Origin: Anthopleura xanthogrammica
Taxonomy: Eukaryota; Cnidaria; Anthozoa; Actiniaria; Actiniidae
Assembly (NCBI GenBank): GCA_964019055.1
Contig: OZ025206.1
Location: 6,978,117 to 7,042,116 of the forward strand
Reading direction: 5' to 3'
DNA length: 64,000 bases
The translations under genes and the position numbers were made by a program. The first letter of the stretch is position 1, and every line of letters starts with the position of its first letter. The notes under the pieces were generated by a model, which did not search any database, was not told where the DNA came from, and worked only from the letters and a program-made list of their open reading frames with translations. Positions 35,946-60,400 of the stretch are shown one piece after another.

Positions 35946-36394
35946 GTGAAATAGTGTCTATTTTTTTATGACTTGCATCCCTGAAATAAATAAACCATAT
36001 TCACAGGGACAACTCACTCGGAGCAGGGGGGGCTATAGCCCCTCCAATAATGGGAGCATGTCCCCAAACCCCCTAGGTCTTCCAGTATTTGGTGGTCGTT
36101 AGCCCCCCCGCCCCCCCAATCAAAATTACGCTCCGCGGTCCCTGTATTCAAACGTTTTTAGCTTGCGGTAAACGTATTATCAGAACCGCTTGGTGAACAG
36201 CAGACAAAAGACCGAAAACAACAAATAAAAAAATAAAAAGAAGATCTCTCTCTGGATTGGATGGGCGTATAGGAATAGCAATGTACACGAGATGAATTGT
36301 ATTGGTGTCTAGAGATATACACGACATGGATTGGATAAATTTTTCATAATTAAGTGATAAATTGCTTGTTTGCGTTTTTTTGATGCTTCTAGTT

Positions 36395-36790
36395 CAGGTT
36401 TGACTGGCTATCACTGAGACATGGCTGGATGTCACCATTTCAAACAAGCAATTATATATCAACAACTACAAACTAATAAGGAGGGACAGACCAACTGGAT
36501 CTGGTGGAGGATATGCTTTCTATATTGCAGACCATACTTGTGCAACACCAAAAATCCCTAGACAACCCTAACATTCAAGCAATTTGGATCAAAGTAAAAA
36601 CAAGTACCTCGATGATTCTCATGGGTGTAGTCTACAGATCTCCCAGAATTTTTTAACAACTTTGTTCAACCTTTGGAAGAGATCTGGTTCAGTAAAACAT
36701 CAAAACATTGGCATACTAAATTGGCGATTTGAACTGTGATCTAAATCAAAAGAACACTGGTGACACCAGAGATAGGATTTCAAAGTGTGT
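36395..36790 (+). mobile_element. Degenerate non-LTR (LINE) endonuclease fragment
   Basis: One frame reads LAITETWLDVTIS, then YKLIRRDRPTGSGGGYAFYI, the typical APE-endonuclease pattern of LINEs (SETWL ... RRDR ... GGG). After a stop, another frame continues with SMILMGVVYRSPRIF, the next block of the same domain. Stops and frame changes show it is dead. It lies between the EPRS promoter region and the ProRS paralog. Confidence 0.75.
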
Positions 36791-37255
36791 CCAAACCGGA
36801 TGCCTTTTAAAAATCACAAAAAAATCGAAATTATAAAACAAAATCACAACGCAGGACCAAACTGTTAATATATCCTGTATCACATTTGGGTAAGGGGTTG
36901 GATGCGGGAAGAAAAAAACCACCAAGCAAGACCAACAGGGGTTCTTGCATGCATCTTCTGTAATTCCCATTAGGGTAGGAATCTTGTAATATTAGGATCT
37001 GTATTATAATTTATTGAAAGAATTTGTTGATATCCTCTAGACAGAAAATTGAACTGAGTGGGACCTCCTTTGACTCTCTTAGCTTCCAGTAATTGTATTA
37101 ACTGTCTTCCACCACTGTATAGCATTGGATCCATATTTCTCGCTTCTACTGATTTTCTACTTTTCTATTTCTACTTTTGAAAGCGAGTTCATTTATATGG
37201 TGGCTCCCGTACTGATTTCCCCAATTTTTAAAACCTGATAAAACACTCCTGCTCG

Positions 37256-37261
37256 TTTATT
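37256..37261 (-). promoter_or_regulatory. ProRS paralog polyadenylation signal AATAAA
   Basis: AATAAA on the minus strand, about 42 nt beyond the paralog stop codon. The flanking sequence differs from that of the EPRS 3' end, so the signal is independent. Confidence 0.55.
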
Positions 37262-37303
37262 AAACAGTACTTATAATTCATCTAACTGCAAACTCCCTAG
37301 ATG

Positions 37304-48405
<11,102 letters not shown>

Positions 48406-48647
48406 ACCCAACCTGTCGGGCAGTAAATATATACAATGACCCTACTACATAATAACATTACAGACGAAACCAGTGGGTAGATGGTATTGAAGTGCCTATC
48501 AACCCAGACGGCTTAGTTTGAAAATTACTTCTACATGTACGGCATGATACAAATGGCACAGTTTTACAGGATATAGACTTCTCATTTCAGAGATATAAAG
48601 GTATAAGAATTAAAAAACTGAAATGAGATGACGTCGACCCAGGATTC

Positions 48648-48708
48648 ATTTAAAAATTAATTTAAAAATTAATTTAAAAATTAATTTAAAAATTAATTTA
48701 AAAATTAC
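48648..48708. repeat. Short palindromic tandem repeat (atttaaaaattaa)n
   Basis: About five AT-only units of roughly 13 bp upstream of the ProRS paralog. Confidence 0.85.
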
Positions 48709-49067
48709 TATACAGTGACACTAGAGAAAAACGTTTGCGCATGCGTGCCTTTCAGCACGCTTTCCAAGAATTTACAAGAGTTTTAGTGAGAAAATAAATG
48801 CTTGCTTTCTCCGAGTATACAAAAAACTTCGTGGGTATACTTTTGTGAGACCAAGATACTGTATTAATAGAGGCAATATGAAAGAATTAGCCTTAAGTTT
48901 CAAGAACTGACTTTAAGTTTTGGCATTTTGTAAAGACTATTCTTCAGGCAAGTGTGAAAGTCAAATTTGCATATTTCTACAATAGCACGAAGACGCTTTT
49001 GACTAATTTTCATGCGGACTTAGAGCATGCGCAGACGTTTTTCACGCGTGTCCTATACAGTAAGGTA
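48705..49067. mobile_element. Foldback element upstream of the ProRS paralog
   Basis: The left end (actatacagtgacac ... aaaaacgtttgcgcatgc) and right end (gcatgcgcagacgttttt ... cctatacagta) are imperfect inverted repeats of about 40 bp. The interior shares gaccaagatactgtattaat with sequence near 280-295. Confidence 0.65.
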
Positions 49068-51439
49068 ATGCCAGTTTTCAATTAATACATGATTTTTATT
49101 ACCAAAATATATGTTGTAGTAGTTTTCGCGAGTTAACTTGAGAATAATCTCTTTTGAATGACCTTGCATGATCTTGTTTGACGCGAAATCTCCTCCAATC
49201 TTCAAAATCTCATGGGCCCACTGTCAAGAATATTTGATACTTGAAGTTACCGAATCTACTAAAGCTTTCTCTTCCAGAGGTTTGTACCTTCCAAAAGCGC
49301 TACATTGTCGTCGTGACACGTAAGAAACACAACATGAAAAACCAAAACAAATTTAAATAACAAAGCATTGATGTTTCTTATATTTAACAAAGAAACGTTT
49401 TTCAAAAGCGTTATACCCTAATAAGGCCGTGTTTACACTCGGACAAATTATTGAGGTATAAGGGTTACCATACCTTGGTTAACATTTATCGTGTGTAAAC
49501 GTCGGCAAAACCCTTAGAAAATACCATGTTCAAAAAATGCTATAGACTCTTCATGGGTTTTAGAAGTCATGTAAAAAACTCGCATTCGTGTTTTATCGTG
49601 AATATAAACACTCGGCCTTCGGCCTCGTGTTCATATCTCACGATAAAACACTCACGCTCGGACTCACAACTCAGGACTTTGATTCATACCTTGGTCTTAA
49701 TTTCAGATCACAAAAATTGTCTTCAAAGTGCATGGTACAAACATCCGCTGGAAGACGTGGATTTTTTTACCTTTAAATACAAAGAGAAGAAGTGACGTCT
49801 GTTCACCTGATTGACTTCTTTGATCCCAAATCGGTAGTAGTCTCCGCGCGGCCGCCCTCGAAAGTGTGAATAGCATTTTTCAAGGTTACTAAAAATAGAT
49901 ATCGCAAAGCCTTGTGGGATCGAAATGCGGACAAACTTTGTAAAAAAGGCTTCGGTTACAAAGAAAAGAAGATAAATATCAATCGAAAATCATAGTTTTT
50001 CCACGAATAGGAAACAACAAGACAACAAAAGATTGTTGCAGCATATTAGCATGTGTTCTGGGCTTGGCTTGTCCGCACTTCAATCCCATGATGCACTTCT
50101 TTGCTTTAGAAACCAGTTTTACTTTTTCTTGAAACTTTCGAAAAATGTCTCGAAATGTCCCTTAAAAATATCACGGAAGTTCAGCTCAGTTTCATTGTCA
50201 AATAACTGATCCAGTAAGATAACTTGTTTAGCTCCTTTAATTTATGAAAATGGTGGTTAATTCCTATAATTTAGCCATTTTGTAGTTTCATTTCAAATGA
50301 TTCTAAACTTTTGTAAAACTCTTTTAACGCACCAAGTCAAACTTTTTATACTTTTTTTAAAAACATTTTTTAAACTGAAAATAGTTCCTTAAAAAAAAAG
50401 TTTTAAAAAATTGACTTAGTGCGTTAAAAGAGTCTTATAAAGGTTTAGAATTTTTGAAAAATGAAACTTAGTAAGTCTTTTGACATCCGAGCGAAGGAAA
50501 TATCAGCAAATATTTTGTAGATTAAAAAAAATGAAACTAAATATAAAGCTTATACTTTTTGCAATAATAATAATGTTCAGGAATATGTCATGTTTTTAAA
50601 AAGTTTATCAGTACGTTTTTGTTCACTCACGCAACACGTAACAACTCCGGCTGTTGTGTATTTCTTTGGACCTCAGGCGATTTTCACCTGGATTCACTCG
50701 TCTCTATACTACGGTTAATGAATTTTAGAACACTTCGACACGTTAACCGTCATTTCTTTGGTTCTATAATTAACTTTCGACGAAAACCACTTAAAAGTTG
50801 ACTGGCAGTAAGTCACTAAGTCAGCGTAGACTGACCCCCCCCCCCCAAAAAAAAAATTATGACATGACAAAAGGCTCTAGTAAAATACAACGTAAATATA
50901 AAACTTTGTCATTCTTTCAAAACAAATCTACTTTAGTTAAATTCTATCTTTTTTTGAAAATATATATTTCTATTGGCAAATAATTTGAAAAGTTCTGCAA
51001 AATCACGGCGCTTTTGCAATTTGATTTTGAAATAATCTAGAAAAATTGGGCTTCCTGTGTGTTGAAGGAATCATGGGTAATCGGCGTTGTATCCCAGCAA
51101 CAAGATGGCGCCCAAAGCAAAATAAAGAAAATACGAGAAGAGAAAGAAAACAGCGAAATAACTGGATTCAAAAGAACTTTTATCAAGCATAGGTACGATT
51201 GTGAAACTTTTAATATATTATTGTTCTAGAAAATAACATATTTTACTTATATTACCTTTTATATTACCAAAAATTGCTTAAAATTACCACGACTTTGCTC
51301 TTTGTAACGATTACTGTCAGATCATAACATCGAAAATTTTAGAATTTTTTAGAATTTTTTCTATTTAATATGGGTAAGGATAGAGTATTAGAGATTAAAC
51401 TTTTAATTTTTAATTGTTTTTTGCAAATAGTTTAACAGA
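49068..51439. other. Region upstream of CFAP61
   Basis: Holds two further inverted repeats (49578-49667 around ctcggccttcggcctcg; 50311-50445 with ctcttttaacgcaccaagtc arms) and a C13 run near 50827. A likely non-coding 5' exon of CFAP61 ends near 51191 at a GT donor (agcatag/gtacga), with the next acceptor just before the ATG. No other gene seen. Confidence 0.5.
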
Positions 51440-54400
51440 ATGAGTGCACCAGAGGTGATTCAAGCCAGGAGAACCGAGTCACTGGATGCTCCTGAGATAC
51501 TGAAGCTCGTCAGTGCAGGAACCGAGAAGTTATTCGGTCGAGTTAATGTTGTAAATATAATGTATGTACAAAATTTTCACGTGTGGAACTTCTTTGCTAT
51601 GTTTATTCTATAATATATACTGTGCATTATGTACATAGTTATTGCTATGTTTAATGCATATTGAGTACTTCTCCCCCTATCTCATGGTGTTACAGTTACC
51701 TTACTAGTGCCACCTTAGCTTACTGTCCAGGGACTAATGATTAGAAGATAATTGGTTATTCAGAGATTGCATGCGCTGCTAATGCGTTACCTTTCACCAA
51801 TGTCACCCAGGTTTGAGTCCTGCCAGGCTTGGTGTCATATATACATGTTTAATGTAAGCAGGATTGTTTTACAGTTCATTCTCTCCTGTGCTTCAAGGGT
51901 TTTCTCTGGGTCCCCTGTCCCTCCACATAAATCAAATTCCAAACTCCAATGTGATCAGGAAGTGAGGGACAGATTGGAAGTAAGCCTCCCTGCTTTATCT
52001 GTTATATATATTACCCATGTAAAACAAGACATATTGTATTTATATTGACAGTTCTCTCCATGCAGGCCATCCATGCAGGCCACCCCTTACATTTTCCACA
52101 TGGACAGAGGCCTGTATTGGTATTGCTGTAATTGGAATAAAAATTGTGTGACCATGTATATGCCATGCCCAGAGTGGGGAGCAGACCCTAGGGTTTTAAC
52201 TAAAGTTCTAACTAAGAAAATCTTTCTTGTTGATCATAGTGAGAAAGCAAACTTGGCTGTAACCCTGGTCAATGCAAACAATGATGTGATAGCATTTGCA
52301 GCATTCTTTGATTATCCCAACATACCATCTGTAGATCAGGCACAATGGGAGGAGTGGTTGAAGGAAAAATATGACTGTACAAAGGCCAATGTAAGTACAT
52401 ACTGATATTAGTGATTTCGTCGAAAAAATAATTTGTTGTGTGAGATTTCCTTACTTATATTTTCCTTCTCATCATACTGGTCTGGAGGGTGGAGTCTGGA
52501 TTCTGAATCATGCCCTCCTTCCCCTCCTCTTCCATCCAAATCCTACATTCCCATGACATCTTGCCAGAACTGACAAATCCTTAATTGTAAGGAAAAACCA
52601 CATTCATATTCAAAGGCATTTTAATTTTTGTTTTATTTATTAATTTTTTCACATTTTTCCAACAATCAGAAAAATAAATTTCCACATCCTGGACATTGAA
52701 TTTGGCAATTCCTGGGTCAAGGCTGATGCCAATATCACATAATATTTCTAATTTTCTAGTTTCCCAGAACCTACATTATATTTTATCTGTTTCCTTGATC
52801 CCACGAATTAAAATACCCTAAGCTTCCAGATCCAGACCCTGATCATATAATATGCAGATGATCAGATCTCACTCAGTAGAACACATACATGATGGTCATT
52901 GTATAAACCCCTCATTCAGAATGTCTCTGATTGCCAAAGGCCCTCTCACTAGCCACATATAAGGTGCAACGCGTTAACTCAAGCGGATGCCTTGTTACAG
53001 CGCTTTTCATATTTTTGCGACCTACCAACTCCAGACGTCTGGCATTTTAGCTTCTGTCAATCAAATTTACGACGGGCTGAGTTCTTTCCGATTGTAAATG
53101 ATAAAGAAATTCCCATGTGAAAATGGCTGTCTAGTCAAGGGAATTTCCTTGTCACTCGATTGAAATAAACTCGGCTCGTCGTAAATTTGATTGACAGAAG
53201 CCAAAACACCAGATGTCTGGTCAAAATACCAGTCAGTAGGTCACAGAAATATGAAAAGCACTGTAATAGGAAATCAAGTATAATATTATTTTAATTTTCC
53301 TTTTTATTTCTGTAGGCACTAAACAGTCTGTTCCTGAACTTCTTTGTTGCTAAGCCAGACTTTGCATTAGGATGTGCATCAGAAATCATAAGGACAGTTT
53401 ACAATGCTGTCCCATTTCTACATTACATATTCCTTGTTATGCCAAGAGGAGCTGATAGTGGTTAGTAGAAAAACCAAATATCTTATATGTATATTGCAAT
53501 AATTGTATTTCACTCAGGTTATCAGTGTATCATTATTAATATTTAAAATTGTTTTTCAGGGCCAGGATTGTTTGAGATCTTTAACTCAATGAGATACAAC
53601 CCAGAGTTTAAAGGCAACTTGAATTTTGAAGTTAAATTATGCCACCGTCATGAACACTGCCCTAAACTACACATCCGACATGCCAGGTAAAGATACTTAT
53701 CTAAGCATAACACTACATATAAACAATGTGCTAGCATATCTAAGCCACTCTAATATAACTTGTGATGGTTGGTCCGAGTTTCAAACCCTGTCTGTTGACT
53801 GTGCAGCAGTGAGACTCAAGCAGTGCATCAACAATTCATCCTTAACAATCCATCCTCAACAATCCATCCTCAACAATTCATCATTTTCTGAAAATAATTA
53901 ACTTCTATGTGATTTTTTATTATCATTTATATACAAGGCCAAATTAATATTATTAATAAACTGCCCTCACTAAAACGTTCAGTCTAGTGGGTCAAATACC
54001 AAGCATGTGAGCTGCAAATGCATTTACCACTCTGCTTCGATGTGATTGGTTGAAATAATGTCTTACGACTGCTGTCAGTCAATCAGATCTTAATGAAACC
54101 ATTTCAACGCGTGTGCCTTTGATGTTTTCTTCCTTTGCACGTATAACAATTTTTGAATGAAAATGTTTTATTAAAATTCTAACTTTTTGATATTGAAGAC
54201 TTTGTATAATTTGGTCTTGTATATTAATGATAATGATAATGACATGACTTTTGTCGTGCATATTATTTATTTGTCGCCCTTGTAGCAAAATTGATGCTAC
54301 TCGGGCCACAAAATAAACAATATGCCCTCTAAAAGTCATGTTATTGTCCTATTATTGATTCATGGTCCTTTATTAATTGTTATTCAATATTATTTCTCAT

Positions 54401-57400
54401 AGAGTGGAAGACCATGATGATTTGATGCCAATATTCAACAGACAGAATGATGTGTTAACATCAATGTATGGTGACTTTTTCTTAGCTGAGCTGATTGAGG
54501 CACAAGATGAAGAGAATAAATGTCTAGTTGCTGATGTGAGTGTAAATTACATGATCCTACATCCATCATATTGCTACCATCCCAGTCATCTATCAGTGGT
54601 TAAGTCATTATTTACTAGGGGTGGATTATCCCCACATTTCTAATGACCCTTTGTATACCAGTAGTATCATCTCATACAAATATAGCAGCTGCAAAAGTCT
54701 TGCTAGTGACACAAGACAACATCAGGGCTTTTGAGAGAAATTATGCAGAAAAAAAGCTCAAATTTAATGTAGGATTCTTTTCCGGATTATGCAACAAAAA
54801 TGGCAAATTATGCAGAAAAAATATGCAGGATGACATCAAAAGCCCTGAAAAAATAAAGGAAGCACAAAAAAGAGGGGGCCTTATTATGCAATAACATTGT
54901 TGTTACATTTTATTTACTTACCAGGTCCTTTCACGATCTTGTAGTTTTCATTAAAACAAGATTGTAGATATCAAGTTTCCACAATGCTATTTTGCTTCCA
55001 AATTCAGTTACTAAACTAGAGCCAATTCCTAATTTCACCATAATTGAGGGATTTATAATACATTTTCTTCTGGAGTTTTAAGTTTACTTTACATTTTGGA
55101 CACAATTATGCAGGATTATGCGGAATTACATATGTGAGACTAATGTATGATTTTGCCGAACAAGGTGAATTAATATGTGGATCCACTTTGGCGCGTTCTG
55201 TCAGAAGCCCTGCAACATTGATAGGGAGGGTCTGGTGAGGTGTTAGAGCTGATAAGTTGTGCAGATGTATTCCCGGGTCTAGCTGCTCATGAAAACTGCT
55301 AAAATAAAGCAAAAATGTTTGCAATAATTTACAGTCAAAATGGCTCAAACGTACCCCCCTAGGTGGTTCATGGATGTGGTTCATGGATGCTAGCTACAAA
55401 ATTAATGATGTATCTTTCTTTATGTATATCTTGTAGGTGGATGGTACAGCTGTTGGATTCATGAGTGTTTGTTCCCAAGTTGATTGTCAGATATTAAACA
55501 GATGTTTTGACCTTGGACCATTTAATGGTCTAAAGAAGCTACTAGTGGAAGGAGATGATGTTGAATCAGTGAATGAAGAAACAGCCAAGGATGAAGAAAC
55601 AGTGAAGGAAGAAAAAGGTGTGAATTTCAAAGGAAAAGTTGTGGTCTTTGGCTGCATGCAGGTGTTTTGTGAGAAACATGCATACATGTGCATGCATTGA
55701 CGACTCTTAAAACTCCAGTGTATGCAGGCTTAACCTCACTTCTAAGATTGGAAAACAAAAACAGAAATGGTTTCAAGAGTCGTCAATAATGCATCAGTGT
55801 CAGAGTTCAAACACTTGTGAACTTATGCATTGACAACATATATACCCGTTACCTATCCAAGAGATTTGCCTGGGTTAGTCGATTTGGGGGTCCACTGGAC
55901 TCATATCCTTATATTTTAGGAAGAAAAGCACAAGCAGAAACATATTTTCTGTGTCCTATATTGAACACACTCTATTGTATTTTTGAGTCCAGCTTCAATT
56001 CATTTGCATATAGGCACAGGATTTCACATCGGTTCTGGTAAATCCCTGCTATCCTCCTCATGCACATAAGAAACCGCACATAATAATTTGCGTTAAATTC
56101 AACAGATTCTCCAAGGAGACTTAACACTTTGCTATTTATTTAGTATTAATTCTTGGGTGTGTTTATGCATTTGTTTAGATATTCCTGAACAAAAGGAAGA
56201 AAGAAAATCATCAACAGATAGTGGAAAATCGTAAGTGCAATGACATTTTGTCTAATTGTTTACATATCAAAAAGGCTTATGAAAATTAGGGAATATTTTT
56301 ATGTTGCATACTTTGTACACACACCAGTTTCATAAAATATGGTTTTTGTTTTGCTTTCAGATTAAAGGAAACCAAAGAAGAGGAGACTCTTGAGGAAGAA
56401 GGTATGCACACTGCAATCCACCCATCCATGCACCACCACTCCACCATCCATCCATTCATCCATTCATCCATCCACCCACCCATCCATTCATCCCACCCAC
56501 CCTCCTACCCATTCATCCATTCATCCATTCATCCATCCATCCATCCAACCATCCAACCATCCAACCATCCAACCATCCAACCATCCAACCATCCAACCAT
56601 CCAACCATCCAACCATCCAACCATCCATCCATTCATCCATCCATCCATCCATCCACCCACCCTCCTACCCATTCATCCATTCTTTCGTAAATCCTCCCAT
56701 TCACTCACCAACCGACCCATTGACCCCATGAATTCATTTGATTCATTCGTTTGTTCATTTGTTGCTTCATTCATTCATGAATCACTATTTTATCTGTTAG
56801 TACATGTACATATTTTTTCTATTTTCCATTGGATATTATTTCATTTTATTTATTTTTCTTATCTTTAACAGATTCTCAATCCTTTGTTCCTAAACTAAGT
56901 GATGAACACATGAGACAAGGGTAATTACTATAGGGAGATATATATTTAACAACCGTTACTGTAAAATCTTTAATTATAATATTATACCCAAAATATTGCT
57001 ATACAGTTTCTGATGACACTTACCTAGTGCATAATTTTCAATTTCTCTTTCAGTCATGATTCAGAGAGTGACACAGATTCTGCCAGGAAGGTGAGAAGTC
57101 TGGACATCAGGCTGAATATTGAATGTAGAATAGATATTTTTATCAGGGGTTCAGAGGGTTTGTCTTAACCCCCTAAATTGCAATCAAACCTCCTAAATGA
57201 GGATAACCAACCCTCCCTGATTTGAAAATATCTAAAGTAAGATAAATCATTTTTGTTTTTGATTCGGCAGTTTGAACCCACTCACTTTTTTGGGGGCAGT
57301 TTAGCAGTCAAACCCCCGTAACCAAAATTTTGAACCCCCCTAGAAAAAATCCTGGATCTGCCCATGTTATGGGAGTAGGAAAACGAATGAAAAAATTAAT

Positions 57401-60400
57401 CAATTGTGTGAGCAGAATTAGGTGATAACTTTGGTGTTTTTGTACTATATTCTAGGCATCAGTGTATCAAGGAATTGACAGTGCTTTTTGTATTCAACTG
57501 TTCTGCATTGATGAAAAATATGAAATGAGGTTAGTTAGTGATAAAAAAGTATCTTATTTTGTTTTTAGAGAAACATTGAAATTGTAATTCCAGTAGCATT
57601 CCTTTTTACGTAAACAATTTCTTAGAGGTAACTATCATTTTCATTTTCAGATCTCTAGACTTCTTACCCGCAGCTTTTGCCCAGTTTCCAGTAAGTAGAA
57701 AAACTGCTTGATATAAACTAGGAAGGTCTTTACAGTGCGACGCACCTTACCGTGGCTACCCTGCAAAAGTTTCGTACAAGTTAACCAATCAAAATACGAG
57801 AATTCGATTTCAAAGCAGCGCAGATCGACAAACACATTACTGCGATTCTCAAGAAAACTCTTTCAATTATTTCAAGCAATGTGGATATGTTTGATTTAAT
57901 GGTTGTATTTGCTTTTCATGACAAATAAAATATGTAAACAATCTCATTAGTTCTCGCATTTTGATTGGTTAACTTGTACGAAACTTTTGCAGGGTGGCCA
58001 CGGTAAGGCGCGTCGCGCTGTAAAAGGAATTAAAAAGATTAGAGTATTAGCTCAGATTAGAATAACAGATATTTCAAAGGATAATCTTCAAGTGTGCATG
58101 TTGAATGAATGTTGTAAATGATCATAATTATCAAATGAATGTTAAATTTTGAATATTCATATTATGTATTTTTGTATCAACAGGACAGGGATTATTGCAT
58201 ACTAACCATGCCACACCTTGTTTCGGAGTTCCCTCTTCTACAATCTTTCACGGTATGTTTGTCTATTATATAAACCAGAATCCTTATAATTATGTCTTAT
58301 ATGGATGGGTACTGACCTCAATGTATCTCAGAAGCAGTGAACCTTCTCAGTTATCTTAAAACCATGAGAGACTGGTCCAGTCAGGGCTTAAGCCCATAAT
58401 CTAGTTCCTGCACAACAGACCAATGATAAACCAACAGAGCCGTCTGGGTGGTGGTTAAATTAGATACTGTCTCATCTATCTAACTGATTCTTTATTTCAT
58501 TTAGAATTTATTCTTATTCCAAATTAGCCCTTGGCTGCAAGAAGGAATAAATAAACTATTATAAATCAGTGCATGCCACTACACGCATCAAGAGTTCCGT
58601 GCTACTGCTCTAAGCGCATGCTCAGGGGATTAAAGAGTGGGAAAATATTTAGTACAATATGCAATTTTTCGGTATATTTAATTCAGAATTCGCTTAACGG
58701 TATGAAATATTGCATATTTTACAAAATATTATCCCTCTTTTTAATCACCTGAGCATGCGCTTAGAGCAGTAGCGCGGAACTCTTGATGCGTGTACGAGTG
58801 GCTTACTCAACAATTGTTGTCTTTTTTTTGTCAGAGAGTAACTCCTAAAAGACATAGCACCCTTTCACAGGAACTGTACGTCTACCATCGCTGGGGCCTC
58901 ATAGAGTAAGTCAGCTTTATTGGCTACTCCTATTCCAACCCCATCCCTGTGAGTTGCTAAGACTGTACCTATTGCTTGTTGTATCTACAGATCCTTTAGT
59001 GTTAAGCCATGTACAACTTCAGACACTGATGGCATCAAAAATGTAGTGAAAAGCCTGAAAGGATCTGACAGAATACTGACGTAAGGTTTTGTTCATTAAG
59101 TCGCGAATTTTAAAGATCCCCAACGCGCGGTGGTGGCTACACGAGCGACAAATGCCCTAAATAAAAAAGGTGCAGCGAAAAATTCAACTCGTTATATTTC
59201 TCGCAACTCCTTTTTTTCTTTTTTTTTTTTTTGCGATTTTTTTTTTCCAGCTTTTACTTCGCCTGTGCAAGGGCGGCTACTTGTGCGACATTCACGGCTC
59301 GTTGGTGATCTTAAAAAATCATGTCGCCTACTACTAAACTACTTGTTTATGATATTATGCACCCATGCATGCATCAAGCAGAGAGGAATACATCAGTACT
59401 AGCATAATTACTTCCTTACTCTTCTTTATTATTTCTTTCATTTCTTTCTTTCTTTCTTTCATTTGAATTTTCTCATCTCTTATTTTCATTTCTTTTTCTT
59501 TCTTTTTGGGAATCGTTTGAGAACATTCTACCTCTTTGTTCTGATTTACCTTTTTCTTTTTTCCTTAGTGACATCGAACAGTACATTACAGCACGTAGAG
59601 ATCCGGTGCGTATTTTATTGTATCTTAAATTCTCATTTTCTGTGACTTCTGTGACTTGTTAAAGAAAGGTTTTGTTGCTACCAAGCACCAGAATCATTCC
59701 TCGGGAACATTCTCTTAAATATTTGAACTGTAAGAGATATTTACAGAATTGCCATCCATAATGCCACAAGTCTCTATTTGTATGTATTTGTTTGATTCTT
59801 ACGTATGTACTGTATCCAGGATGGAACAGAGCTGCAAACCTTCGTTGCTGAGTCCATGGGTCAGATAGTGGGCGTGGCAGTCCTCAGACGAGAAGAGGTA
59901 TGGCTTCATTATTAAGTCTATAACTCAAACATTTACTCTGGCTGGGATAAGTATTTGATACTCCTGCACATGTACCGCGTACCGAAGCCTGAAAAAATTA
60001 GGTTGAGCAGATTCATTATCATCATCATCATTGCAGTTGTGGGGCAGGCCCACATAGCGCCAACACAAAGGATCGCCAACGGTTTTCGGTCTCCTGTAGA
60101 TCCCTCGCGACTGCGTCTCTCCAACACATGCATTGCCTGCCCGGGCGACGGCGCCGTGTTGATTCCCAGTGAAGTAATCGGCAAGGCAATCAGATTCAGG
60201 GCACGTCTAACTCATCGAATTGGGGTTTAGCGTGTTGGGTCAATATTGCTGAGGTAGAAAAACCGGAGAACCCGGAGAAAAACCCTCGAATAAGAGAGAG
60301 ATTTAGCAAACTTTGCTCGTATGTGAGTCCAGAAATCGAATCCGAGTCTCGAGAGCTGCACAGCGAGGACACTATCGCTACACAGTATGCACCCTTGATT

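Noticed and set aside
52190..52239. Alternative earlier acceptor for CFAP61 exon 2
   Set aside because: It would add residues absent from CFAP61. The acceptor at 52238-52239 joins as [12 protein letters not shown], which matches the family.
56390..56868. His/Pro/Ser-rich plus-strand frames
   Set aside because: Produced by the CCATCC microsatellite next to a real short CFAP61 exon that splices at 56401.
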